Below are positions 56,196 to 64,000 of a stretch of DNA of 64,000 nt, piece by piece. Numbering within the stretch: the stretch's first letter is position 1; every line of letters begins with the position of its first letter. The notes beneath the pieces are model-generated. The model was given only the letters and a program-made list of their open reading frames with translations. It searched no databases and was not told the origin of the DNA. Source of the DNA: Legionella feeleii (GTDB lineage: Bacteria > Pseudomonadota > Gammaproteobacteria > Legionellales > Legionellaceae); the NCBI RefSeq assembly GCF_001467625.1, contig NZ_LNYB01000080.1, positions 1 through 64,000 of the forward strand. The letters are read 5' to 3'. A program made the translations under genes and the position numbers.

Positions 56196-57194
56196 CTATA
56201 AATTAATTTTAAATACTTTCTGATAATCTATGGCTTTGCCATCCAATAGCCGTTCGATATGCGGGCGTATAATGTCTAGCTCCGTTGATTTAAAACGACT
56301 ATCAGGAAAATAACTACGATTCTCCGCTTGTTTCTTTAATATTGCTTTATCTTGTTTGAGTGCCAGTTTCACAAACGGTAGGAAAAATAACTTCTTAATC
56401 CAGCCAGGGAGCCAGTTTTTTCGATAACTGATAAGGAAGAAAACCTGATATTCATCGGTGGAAGTCATCGGGCTTAAGAAAAAGGTAAAGGCAACCGTTA
56501 AATGCTGATGGCCGTGGTATTCAAGTTCAGCAATTAAGGGTAAATGAAAACGCCCGATGGAAAATTGGCGATTTTTTTCAAAAAGGGAGCTTATCCAACC
56601 GGATTGTTTCGATTCATTGTCATAGCGAATTTCAGCACTCACTTGATTGACATTCAGCGTTGCTGTGACAGGTTGTCTTTGGTCATCATGCCGGAGTAAT
56701 CCCGCATGGACAAAATGAGTATGCGTCGCATCCAATACGTTTTCCAGAATGTTTAATACATCGCCTTCTAATTTTAATTGAAGCAAATGCAAATGGTATC
56801 GTTCTGTTTGTAGCGCAGGAATTTCGTAAAGAGGTAAGGTATCCTCATTTTTTTCCAGGCAAACAAAAACCAAACCTAAATGAATTTGCGTGGGATAAGC
56901 GGGTACACGTTTATTGGTGCAGTTTGCTTTAGCCAAACCCGGAACATCGATACAGTCGCCAGAAGTATTAAAACGCCAACCGTGATAGGCACATTGCAGT
57001 ACTTCACCATTCAATTTGCCGGCGGATAAAGGCGCACCGCGGTGCGGACAAAAATCCTGCAAGGCAACAATTTTTTCCTTCACACGGAAGATAACCAAGG
57101 GGATCCCAAGCAATAAAAAGCGCTGTGGACGAGAGGAAATTTTTTTGACAGGCCCAATTGGCAACCATTGGGTTTTTAATTGCGATAAGTTCAT
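56196..57194 (-). CDS. Rieske non-heme iron oxygenase
   Basis: A 332-residue oxygenase component. The Rieske cluster ligands are C49, H51, C68 and H71 (FCPHRGAPL… CAYHGW). The mononuclear iron site is in ENVLDATHTHFVHAG (the N..D..H….H pattern of this family). It should hydroxylate or desaturate a substrate using O2 and electrons from a separate reductase. The start is at 57194: its ATG overlaps the stop of the upstream gene (ATGA), with AAAGG six bases before. An upstream frame adds 12 residues. It is last in the seven-gene operon, so it probably tailors the product. No reductase gene is present in the operon. Confidence 0.9.
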   Translation of the reverse strand: MNLSQLKTQWLPIGPVKKISSRPQRFLLLGIPLVIFRVKEKIVALQDFCPHRGAPLSAGKLNGEVLQCAYHGWRFNTSGDCIDVPGLAKANCTNKRVPAYPTQIHLGLVFVCLEKNEDTLPLYEIPALQTERYHLHLLQLKLEGDVLNILENVLDATHTHFVHAGLLRHDDQRQPVTATLNVNQVSAEIRYDNESKQSGWISSLFEKNRQFSIGRFHLPLIAELEYHGHQHLTVAFTFFLSPMTSTDEYQVFFLISYRKNWLPGWIKKLFFLPFVKLALKQDKAILKKQAENRSYFPDSRFKSTELDIIRPHIERLLDGKAIDYQKVFKINL

Positions 57195-58279
57195 AATTTG
57201 TACCTTTTCACAATGGGGACAAAGAGCCAATTTAATAGCACCCTTATGGCTTTCCAGGTGAACCGTCTATAAAGTGGTAAATGCTTGATGTAGATCGCTG
57301 AATATTCTATGAAGGGTTGACCGCCACGTAATAATTTAAACTCCGAGGCACCAGAGCTTAGATTTAAACAGCATCCCTTTTTCTCACTATAATCGAGTAT
57401 CAAATAGATCAAAATTCGATACAGTGCGTTTTGATTCGGTAGATGAGTGTTGTATCCAACCAGGGGCGCAGTAATGACTTTTTCGCTTTCAAAAATGCCG
57501 ATAATCCCTTGCAAAACACCAGCTTGGTCTCTCAAGCCAAACATCGTTAGCAAGTGATTTTTATGCCAATATTCAATCAGCTTCTCACTAAATTGCGGGT
57601 TGTGCTGCGAGTATTTCTCCAAATAGAGCTTATTATAAAGATCAACGATAACCGGATAATCATCGCGGTTAATTTGTTCATGGGTAACCAGCCTGTAGTT
57701 ACCTTTCATCAAAGCACGACGATCATTCTGGGTATTATTTCTTTTTTTAAAATCGCACAATTTGGAGTCAAAAATATACACCTGCCGCGATGCAATCAGC
57801 ATGAAATCCAATTGAGTTAATTGTTGGATTAGCGCTTCATTGGTATGTTTATTTAATGACCGATACATGATTGCATGTTGTGGATACAAAGACTGAATTT
57901 TCTTTCTTTCTTCTTCCGCGCCATCACCGCTCCAATCAGGGTAAGGATTGGTCGATAATAAAAAATTATTAATGCAGAGATTCTTATTAACCTCCCCCAA
58001 TCTAAGCAAGTTACCCAGTGTTTTCATGAGGAGACTTAAAAACAAGCGTAACGGGTAATTTTTAATTTTGAAAAGCTCATCCTGACCATAGGTCACAAGG
58101 GCGTTATAAGGAGAGCAAACGTAGGAGGAACGATATTCTTCTTCATTAACAGTCACTGGAAATACAAAGCCCCCCATTTCTGCTGTCATCATTTTAGTTT
58201 CAACATTCAAGATCCATTCGTTACTGGCTGAATGGATGAAGGGCTCACTGTATTTTAAGCTTTTGTCATTAAAGTCCAT
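57191..58279 (-). CDS. GNAT/FemAB-like acyltransferase candidate
   Basis: A 362-residue protein that resembles the GNAT-fold acyltransferases (BioF2/FemAB type). The C-terminal half contains LTMFGLRDQAGVLQGIIGIF, ALYRILIYLILDYSEKKGCCLNLSSGASEFKLLRGG and basic tail sequence. It may transfer an acyl or amino acid group to the pathway product. It lies five bases after the ATP-grasp stop, and its own stop overlaps the Rieske ATG. The family assignment is tentative; it has no clear catalytic motif. Confidence 0.55.
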   Translation of the reverse strand: MDFNDKSLKYSEPFIHSASNEWILNVETKMMTAEMGGFVFPVTVNEEEYRSSYVCSPYNALVTYGQDELFKIKNYPLRLFLSLLMKTLGNLLRLGEVNKNLCINNFLLSTNPYPDWSGDGAEEERKKIQSLYPQHAIMYRSLNKHTNEALIQQLTQLDFMLIASRQVYIFDSKLCDFKKRNNTQNDRRALMKGNYRLVTHEQINRDDYPVIVDLYNKLYLEKYSQHNPQFSEKLIEYWHKNHLLTMFGLRDQAGVLQGIIGIFESEKVITAPLVGYNTHLPNQNALYRILIYLILDYSEKKGCCLNLSSGASEFKLLRGGQPFIEYSAIYIKHLPLYRRFTWKAIRVLLNWLFVPIVKRYKL

Positions 58280-58284
58280 GGTTG

Positions 58285-59406
58285 CTAGTTTCCACCATTA
58301 AATTCAATGTCATCAGTCGATGCACTATGGAAATTTTTCTTCTCTTTAATCATCCGCAATAAAATATTGCCAAGGGTAATCATGCTTTTTAAGCCAAGCC
58401 AAGGATAGGCTCTATCGTTTAAGACATCATGGGCATGTTGATAATCAGCTATAAATCGTTTTGGATCTTTACGCAGATATTTCGAGCCGTGAAGCTTCAT
58501 CCCAAGCCCCAGCATAAACGGTTGTGCAGGTAACTGGTAAGTTTGTCGTTGTCCGGCCAACATTTCAGCCCAGTTAATTTGTTTGGCAATAAGATGAAAA
58601 CCGCTCGTGGTTCTTGGATTACATTCTAAAACAAAGGCCTTGTTATCCTCTAAAATAAAATCAAAAGCAATTTGTCCGTTAAATTTATAATTTGCACAAA
58701 AGGTCTTAATGAATCGGGTAATGGACTCTATTTCAACCGGTTCAAAATAGATGCCTGCGGCCGGGCCAGCCGTGTACTTGGGATGATAGCAAGACTGTAT
58801 TAATACCTCTCCTTCTTGGACAATGGCATAAGCACAATATTCCTTACCAGTTAGAAACCGCTGTGCAAGGTAGGGGACATTAAGCGGCAATTCATCGATT
58901 GTCTTCCCGGTTGGTTTGATAATCACGTGGGAACCAAAACGGGAAAATACTGGTTTCAGGACAATAGGCTGATCCGGGGGAATTTTTTTCTTATCGTCTG
59001 CTGTAGTTAACAGCCAGCTTTCAGGAGCATCTAATCCATATTCATGCACAAGTTGATTAAACTCATATTTGTTATGGAGTGGATTTAAGCGTTCAAAAGG
59101 TTCACATAACAATCTGGTGTGTTTGGATAACTCCTCGTGACCTTGGCTAATAAAGAAAATTTCTTCACAAGTCGGGATAAGCAAATCAATTTTATCAGCA
59201 CGAAGGATACCATTGAGGGCCTTTAGGAAATTGCCTGGATTGCGATTGGGCTTGGGCAAAGTGAAATGCTTCTTGACCCCTTTAACAAAGCGCCCAAGGG
59301 GAAAATTCATGCTATCCGCGCTATACACTTCATTCCCTTGACTAATCAGGCTACGTATAATATCCATGCTCGCAGGAGCACGACTGCCAGTTACTAGTAC
59401 CCTCAT
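58285..59406 (-). CDS. ATP-grasp ligase
   Basis: A 373-residue enzyme of the ATP-grasp fold: N-terminal MRVLVTGSRAPASMDIIRSL, an ATP-binding region with PIVLKPVFSRFGSHVIIK and PYLAQRFLTGKEYCAYAIV, and metal/ATP residues in FDFILEDNKAFVLECNPRTTSG. It joins a carboxylate to an amine or other nucleophile with ATP. Its start overlaps the preceding adenylating-enzyme stop (ATGA), so the two are coupled. In this operon it probably forms an amide or ester of the product; substrates are unknown. Confidence 0.85.
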   Translation of the reverse strand: MRVLVTGSRAPASMDIIRSLISQGNEVYSADSMNFPLGRFVKGVKKHFTLPKPNRNPGNFLKALNGILRADKIDLLIPTCEEIFFISQGHEELSKHTRLLCEPFERLNPLHNKYEFNQLVHEYGLDAPESWLLTTADDKKKIPPDQPIVLKPVFSRFGSHVIIKPTGKTIDELPLNVPYLAQRFLTGKEYCAYAIVQEGEVLIQSCYHPKYTAGPAAGIYFEPVEIESITRFIKTFCANYKFNGQIAFDFILEDNKAFVLECNPRTTSGFHLIAKQINWAEMLAGQRQTYQLPAQPFMLGLGMKLHGSKYLRKDPKRFIADYQHAHDVLNDRAYPWLGLKSMITLGNILLRMIKEKKNFHSASTDDIEFNGGN

Positions 59407-60716
59407 TTGTTTTTTCCTGTTAAATCTACACTTGCAACAGTGTCTGCCATAACTCCAAGCCTGGATTGTATACGTCGCTTTTTACTGCCAGCCTTGTGCT
59501 TTTCATAATCCTGCCATTGCCACGTTGGTATCAAACAGCTTTTTTGTTTGAATAACTGATTTAAATGATCGATTATTAACGTTCTATTTTCTGGCTCAGG
59601 AAATACCTGAATATTAAATTCATCCAGTGTCAGTTGAACAATACGGTAATCCTCAAACTCCACCGGACTGCCAGCCATGTGCTGACGGCAGGTATCTGCA
59701 AAAATGGGGATGATTTCAGCCCCTCTCTTACCATACAGGACATCACCCAGACGACCTTCAATAGCAGTTAACTCTGTAAAGACAGCGTCTGTTTTTTTTG
59801 TTACAAGAACATCATCCAGACGATAACGAATCACGGGTTGCGTGGTTCTTAGTAAATCCGTCACGATAGGAACAAAACGGGTTTCATCGAGCCATTCTTT
59901 TTCAATAATCAAAAACTCTTCATTCATCACTAAGGCATTGGTTGTCTTGTCGCTAATAGCAAGAAATCCCTCTGTGCATTGATAAATTTGGGTCACCGGC
60001 TGATTAAAGGCTTTGCTGATAAGGAGTTCATCGCTTTTTTCCAATACCTCAGCAACGGAAATTATTTTTTTCGGTGGCTGGATGGTAAGTCGATGCCTTT
60101 GCTTGGCGAGCATCAATAAGACACTGGCAGGTGCCGATAAAATAGTGGGCTGAATAACATTCAGCCTTTTGATATGTTCATCGAAATCGTCAAGTAAATC
60201 AAAGAAATAAAATTTGATTTTTTTGCTTTTACTAAGATTTGTATACAATTGATTATTTGCCCGCAAAAAGAAGGCTATTCGTTCTTCAGCCTTTAACCCC
60301 TCAGGCAGTGCTTTGGCAAGAATAGTCCCTACCCAGGCATCACGTTCTCTTGGGCTAGTTAAAAATAACCCTCTTGAACCGGAGGTTCCTGAAGACAGAC
60401 CCACTGCGATATCATTCATGAGTGGTGAAAAATCACGAGTTGTTTCTGCTTTTAGCGCAATAGCGAATGCGTCATCTTTTTTAATTTGCCTGGTATTGAT
60501 GTCATCAAAGTGTTCCATCATGAGATGTTTATTAATAATTGGCCATTCGTGGAACGGCTTATCCAGATAGTTACGATAAAACGGAGAATTTTTTAATGTG
60601 CTTTTAGCGAGTTTATTAAATTGCTTTTTTTGATACTTAATTAATTTTTCACGGGAGTTTAAATAGTTTTTCAAAAAAATAGTTTTGTAATAGTAATAAA
60701 GGATACGGATTATCAT
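59403..60716 (-). CDS. PaaK/F390-synthetase-like adenylating enzyme
   Basis: A 437-residue AMP-forming ligase. The N-terminus (SREKLIKYQKKQFNKLAKSTLKNSPFYRNYLDKP) and the P-loop GLSSGTSGSRG match F390-synthetase/phenylacetate-CoA-ligase relatives; TDLLRTTQPVIRYRLDDVLV is the late catalytic region. It should activate a carboxylate as an acyl-AMP and pass it on to CoA, ACP or an intramolecular partner. Both ends overlap neighbours by ATGA. In oleABCD-type pathways an AMP-ligase closes a beta-lactone; a similar role here is possible but unproven. Confidence 0.82.
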   Translation of the reverse strand: MIIRILYYYYKTIFLKNYLNSREKLIKYQKKQFNKLAKSTLKNSPFYRNYLDKPFHEWPIINKHLMMEHFDDINTRQIKKDDAFAIALKAETTRDFSPLMNDIAVGLSSGTSGSRGLFLTSPRERDAWVGTILAKALPEGLKAEERIAFFLRANNQLYTNLSKSKKIKFYFFDLLDDFDEHIKRLNVIQPTILSAPASVLLMLAKQRHRLTIQPPKKIISVAEVLEKSDELLISKAFNQPVTQIYQCTEGFLAISDKTTNALVMNEEFLIIEKEWLDETRFVPIVTDLLRTTQPVIRYRLDDVLVTKKTDAVFTELTAIEGRLGDVLYGKRGAEIIPIFADTCRQHMAGSPVEFEDYRIVQLTLDEFNIQVFPEPENRTLIIDHLNQLFKQKSCLIPTWQWQDYEKHKAGSKKRRIQSRLGVMADTVASVDLTGKNK

Positions 60717-61537
60717 GACCGTTTTTCTCTAATCCGCTCGCGGGTATGGAGGCAATGTGTAGGGATAATGTCGAGGCCTGGATTTTGTTTATAAAGCAAA
60801 TGAAGATTGGCTATGGTTTGGATATATTGTTCCTTATTATCGTGAACCAAATAGGTCAGGTTACTGGGATAAATCAGTTTCTCGTAGGCTTCTTGATGCC
60901 AGCAACTGTCAGCAATTAAAAAAGTATCTTTTTCAGCTTTAAAATACAGTCCAATCTGGCCTTTGGCATGTCCTGGTAATGGAATAGCAAAAACCTGCTT
61001 ATCGCCAAATAAATCAAATCCGCTGGTAAAAGGAGAAAGTTCTTCTTCCAGTGTTACTTCCTCTTTACCAAGTACAATCAGGCGTTCATAAAAATTCTTG
61101 GGCAACAAGCCGGGTAAAAACCCTTGTAACAAGGCTCTAAACCCTTTTTTAGATTTAACATCATGAATAGCGTCCTGATGGCAAATGAATTTTGCATTAG
61201 GAAAATCACGTAAGCCGCCAATATGATCAGCATGGAAATGTGAGATGACAATATAATTAATATCCGTTGGCTGAATGTTAATTGCAAGGAGTTGCTGTTT
61301 GAGTGATTGGCTCAGGGTAACGGGTGTTAAATGGCGATACAAAGAATAAGGAAAATACTTGGTAAGATAAAAAAAACGCGCACTATAGCCTGTATCAAAT
61401 AGAATATAACCCTGCCTTTTGTGCTTTATTAACGCACAGGTCGAGGGGTATTCCCGCTGTTTAAACTGTCCCTTTGTCATGGTCATTCTTTCACAATGAC
61501 GACAAGAACCCACTTCAAATAAGTTATAGCTAATCAT
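60713..61537 (-). CDS. Metallo-beta-lactamase-fold hydrolase
   Basis: A 274-residue metallohydrolase with HFHADHIGG (dinuclear zinc site), GHAKGQIGLY, an ADS motif in FLIADSCWH and IIPTHCLH. It looks most like AHL-lactonase-type enzymes, so it could open lactones or thioesters. The ATG at 61537 overlaps the upstream stop by ATGA; a frame five codons longer is less likely. Within the operon it may release or hydrolyse an intermediate. Confidence 0.88.
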   Translation of the reverse strand: MISYNLFEVGSCRHCERMTMTKGQFKQREYPSTCALIKHKRQGYILFDTGYSARFFYLTKYFPYSLYRHLTPVTLSQSLKQQLLAINIQPTDINYIVISHFHADHIGGLRDFPNAKFICHQDAIHDVKSKKGFRALLQGFLPGLLPKNFYERLIVLGKEEVTLEEELSPFTSGFDLFGDKQVFAIPLPGHAKGQIGLYFKAEKDTFLIADSCWHQEAYEKLIYPSNLTYLVHDNKEQYIQTIANLHLLYKQNPGLDIIPTHCLHTRERIREKRS

Positions 61538-62517
61538 AAGTCTTGATACCATTTAGCAAACATCTCAATACCCTGTTCAATATTGACAAGTGGTTTATAG
61601 TCCAAGTCCCGTTTCGCGGCATCAATGTTGAGGGTTTGCCCTAAGGCTAATACACCGGCACTATAACAGGTAAGCGGCGGCTCTTGCTTTAAACGTAATA
61701 AGCGATAGAGATTTTCCAAACAATAGGCGATTGCCCTGGCCCGTTGGTAAGGAAGATAGTTCACTTGCAGTGGTTTGTGAAGTGCCGCAAAAACCATTGA
61801 TAAAATGGTTATCAGGGCTTTTGGTTCGTCATTCGTGATGTTGTATTTTTTGCCTTCCACCTTGTTACTCGCCGTGGCTGCTAACACTAAACTTTCTACA
61901 ACATTATCCACATAGGTAATATCGATGATGTTTTGGCCGTCGCCAATTACGGGCAACACACCCTTTCTTTCAGATTGTAAAATGCGTGGCACGATAGCCC
62001 GATCATAGGGGCCAAAAATTGCGCGGGGTCGAATAGTGACAACCCGCAAATTTTTCTTTTGATAAGCGTCATCAATGAGTTGCTCCGCTAAGAGCTTGGT
62101 ATGTATGTAGTGATTAGCCGGCTTTCGAGGTAATAACACATCCTCTTTAATGCGGTGCTTTTCCGTAAAATCAAAATAGATGCTTGGCGAAGAGACATGG
62201 ATCAAACGAGCATGGCTGGGGGTTGCTGCAATGATATTGCGAGTACCAATGACGTTGGTTTGATAAAATTCGTCGTAGGAACCCCAAATGCTGGACCGGG
62301 CTGCGCAATGAAAAATAAGATCCGCCTTGGCCGATATTTTTTTAAGCTTTTCTTTTTCGGCTAAATCCACGGCAATAAACCTGGCACCTAGTTGAGAAAC
62401 AACGTTGCCAAGATGTTCATTGCGGCCTAAAGCAATCACATCGTGCCCGTCGTGAACTAAGCGTTTAGTTAAATTGAGTCCCAGACAACCGGTTGCCCCA
62501 GTAACAATAGAAACCAT
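61534..62517 (-). CDS. NAD(P)-dependent SDR, 3beta-HSD-like (OleD-type)
   Basis: A 327-residue extended SDR. The Rossmann start is VSIVTGATGCLGLNLTKRLV, the active-site YIHTK has its Tyr/Lys pair (with a serine in VSSPS), and there is RPRAIFGPYD plus the late FVPYQRARAI-type region of 3beta-HSD relatives. It should reduce a beta-keto group of the acyl product of the neighbouring KAS III, as OleD does for OleA products. It begins two bases after the KAS III stop. Confidence 0.88.
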   Translation of the reverse strand: MVSIVTGATGCLGLNLTKRLVHDGHDVIALGRNEHLGNVVSQLGARFIAVDLAEKEKLKKISAKADLIFHCAARSSIWGSYDEFYQTNVIGTRNIIAATPSHARLIHVSSPSIYFDFTEKHRIKEDVLLPRKPANHYIHTKLLAEQLIDDAYQKKNLRVVTIRPRAIFGPYDRAIVPRILQSERKGVLPVIGDGQNIIDITYVDNVVESLVLAATASNKVEGKKYNITNDEPKALITILSMVFAALHKPLQVNYLPYQRARAIAYCLENLYRLLRLKQEPPLTCYSAGVLALGQTLNIDAAKRDLDYKPLVNIEQGIEMFAKWYQDL

Positions 62518-62518
62518 T

Positions 62519-63502
62519 TTAATATTCCATAATCATGCCGGCTGAAGAAATACCGGCCCCAGTTCCCAGAAAATAGATTAGTTGACCGCGTTGCAATTTT
62601 TTACTCTCAATAAGGGAGTAAAGAACGGTAGGGATCGAAGCAGCCATTTGGTTACCATGAGTTGCATAAATATCAACAAATTTTTCGCGAGGAATACGGA
62701 GCTTTTTACGTACATGGTGCATTGCCAGCAGGCTTGCCTGATGAGGAACAACCCAATCAATAGCATCGATCGTTAATCCTGCTTTTTTAAATACGATTTC
62801 CTTGGTTCTGACCACTAGTCTGCTTGCTAATTTAAATACTTTTTTACCATCCATATCAAATAATGCGTAGCGTTGATGATCAGGATGGGATGGAAGAATC
62901 CGGGTGCCGCCTGCTTCCAGGCGGCAGTAGGTCGAACCGATACTATGAGTCTCCATGTGTGTACCAACAATTCTGCTTGTCCCATCACTTTTTTCTATAA
63001 TACAAGCAGCGGCCCCATCGCCAAAAATGGTACAGGTTTCCATATCCTGCCAATTAAGGCCAAATGATGGAATATCGCTCGATATAATAAGGGCCCGCTT
63101 GAAACGCCCACTCTCAATGAAGTAAGCCATTGTCTCTAAGGCGGTTAAAAAACTAAGACAAGTACTGTTGATATCAAAACAGGCAATCCCTGATGTCTCT
63201 AGCCCTAACTGTTTCTGAATTAAGACCGAAGTAGATGGAATGGCCTGTTCACCCACACCACAGGCACTAACAATCACATCAATATCCGTTAATTTGAGAT
63301 TGGCATTTTTTACCGCCTCAAGAGCAGCTTTTGCCCCCATATAGGAGGTTGTTTCGTGAGGTGAAGCAAAATGGCGGGATACAAGGCCAGATTTTTTTTC
63401 TACACTACCAGGGGATAAACCGAGTGTTACATCAAGTGCCGATGATAAAACTTTATTCTGAGGTAAATATTTCCCCATACCTATAATCCGAATACAAGGC
63501 AT
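62519..63502 (-). CDS. Beta-ketoacyl synthase III-like enzyme (FabH/OleA-like)
   Basis: A 327-residue condensing enzyme with the thiolase fold. The Cys-His-Asn triad is C115 (NSTCLSF), H254 (VPHQAS) and N284 (THGNQMAAS). It should condense an acyl-CoA or acyl-ACP with a second acyl unit, giving a beta-ketoacyl product. The ATG at 63502 is preferred; a TTG start 13 codons upstream is weak. It is the first gene of the seven-gene operon, fixing the pathway entry point. It is not the housekeeping fabH, because it is not next to fatty-acid genes. Confidence 0.9.
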   Translation of the reverse strand: MPCIRIIGMGKYLPQNKVLSSALDVTLGLSPGSVEKKSGLVSRHFASPHETTSYMGAKAALEAVKNANLKLTDIDVIVSACGVGEQAIPSTSVLIQKQLGLETSGIACFDINSTCLSFLTALETMAYFIESGRFKRALIISSDIPSFGLNWQDMETCTIFGDGAAACIIEKSDGTSRIVGTHMETHSIGSTYCRLEAGGTRILPSHPDHQRYALFDMDGKKVFKLASRLVVRTKEIVFKKAGLTIDAIDWVVPHQASLLAMHHVRKKLRIPREKFVDIYATHGNQMAASIPTVLYSLIESKKLQRGQLIYFLGTGAGISSAGMIMEY

Positions 63503-63950
63503 AGTTCGTCTTTTTGATCGAAGAGAATAAATTTTAACCAAAAAGAGGGTTATTTTCTACTCCTATCTACGTGACTTCAGATTATCGAAAGCTATCTATA
63601 TGAATTTTAATAATTTTTATTTCTGGTAAATGCATGAAGTTTGCTTCCTGTGCGACATAATTTGTCAGGGTCATACCACCTAACCGGAGAGCGTTGGTGA
63701 GGAAACCTTTGAACAGGGTTAGTCGGCCTATCCTTGCCCTCTTACCCACTCGAAAGCAGATTAAAATTACACAATTTGTACATTATTTACAACTTACAGC
63801 GTAAATAACAAGACATTCAACGGTATTGCAATAAAGATAATGCTGGATTAATACTGAAAGATATTTAGTTAATTGCGATAACAAAGTAATATTATCTATG
63901 AGCCAAAATTTACTTCTAATCAGCAAGAATAACTAAATAATGAAAAAGGA
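63503..63950. other. Gene-free stretch with operon promoter
   Basis: 448 bases that must hold the promoter of the biosynthetic operon and that of the gene at the window end. I see no strong operator; the stretch near 63660-63760 is GC-richer than its surroundings, without a clear fold. Confidence 0.5.
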
Positions 63951-64000
63951 ATGAAACACTTTATGAAAGGAAAATTATTCTTGAAATATATCAATAGATT
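63951..64000 (+). CDS. Start of a gene cut by the window edge
   Basis: AAAAGGA lies at 63944-63950, directly before an ATG at 63951 and 12 bases before a second in-frame ATG at 63963. The frame begins MKHFMKGKLFLKYINR. The ribosome site favours the second ATG. Nothing more is visible. Confidence 0.35.
   Translation, partial: MKHFMKGKLFLKYINR

Noticed and set aside
63640-63780. Structured RNA or riboswitch before the biosynthetic operon
   Set aside because: The stretch is GC-richer than its surroundings, but I could not find consistent pairing.

Overview
The window looks like chromosome of a Legionella-like gammaproteobacterium. The reasons are AT-rich DNA, long secreted or unrecognised proteins that resemble Dot/Icm effectors, a GacA/LetA-box-driven CsrA-sponge sRNA pair, homospermidine synthase, a CzcCBA-type efflux operon and a FadL porin. 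The genus is inferred from gene content and style; no rRNA or tRNA gene is present to fix it.

Layout. Bases 1-10100 are an accessory, defence-rich island. It holds an IS3-family element, an operon of three DNA methyltransferases (the last fused to an Mrr-type nuclease), a decayed IS407-like element, a frameshifted REP-associated tyrosine transposase (RAYT) with its own terminal inverted repeats, a DarT/DarG DNA ADP-ribosylation toxin-antitoxin pair, and a decayed S24 repressor. Bases 10180-14400 carry a first Rsm-type sRNA, a LuxR-type regulator with a 30-residue peptide gene upstream, an outer-membrane barrel protein, a patatin-like phospholipase and a tandem array of eight palindromes. Bases 14460-19460 are a tight three-gene unit: an XRE-ImmA/IrrE protease, a PIN protein, and a TM0106-type nuclease-helicase. 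This may be a second defence or toxin-antitoxin module.

Bases 19900-29800 are mostly metabolic: a VIT-family transporter, an H1-like basic protein, a secreted GH81 beta-1,3-glucanase, homospermidine synthase, an aldehyde dehydrogenase/aminotransferase pair (probable amine catabolism) and an alkyltransferase-like protein. Bases 29830-31375 are a RAYT gene with two direct repeats before it and about 19 tandem 39-bp palindromic units after it. The palindrome core is the same as in the 13.6-14.4 kb array.

Bases 31400-56200 hold two MltA paralogues, a CoA-transferase, a MEDS/HD-GYP signalling pair, the czcCBA-like operon, maf, a second Rsm-type sRNA with the same promoter layout, large effector-like proteins, a FadL-type porin and a heme-oxygenase-like protein with a C-terminal membrane anchor. 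Bases 56196-63502 are a seven-gene, translationally coupled minus-strand operon: KAS III, 3beta-HSD-like SDR, metallo-beta-lactamase-fold hydrolase, PaaK/F390-type adenylating enzyme, ATP-grasp, GNAT-like protein and Rieske oxygenase. It looks like a biosynthetic pathway for an acyl-derived small molecule or lipid.

The strongest candidates for undescribed biology are this biosynthetic operon, the three-methyltransferase/Mrr operon, the RAYT palindrome arrays and the ImmA-PIN-helicase unit.
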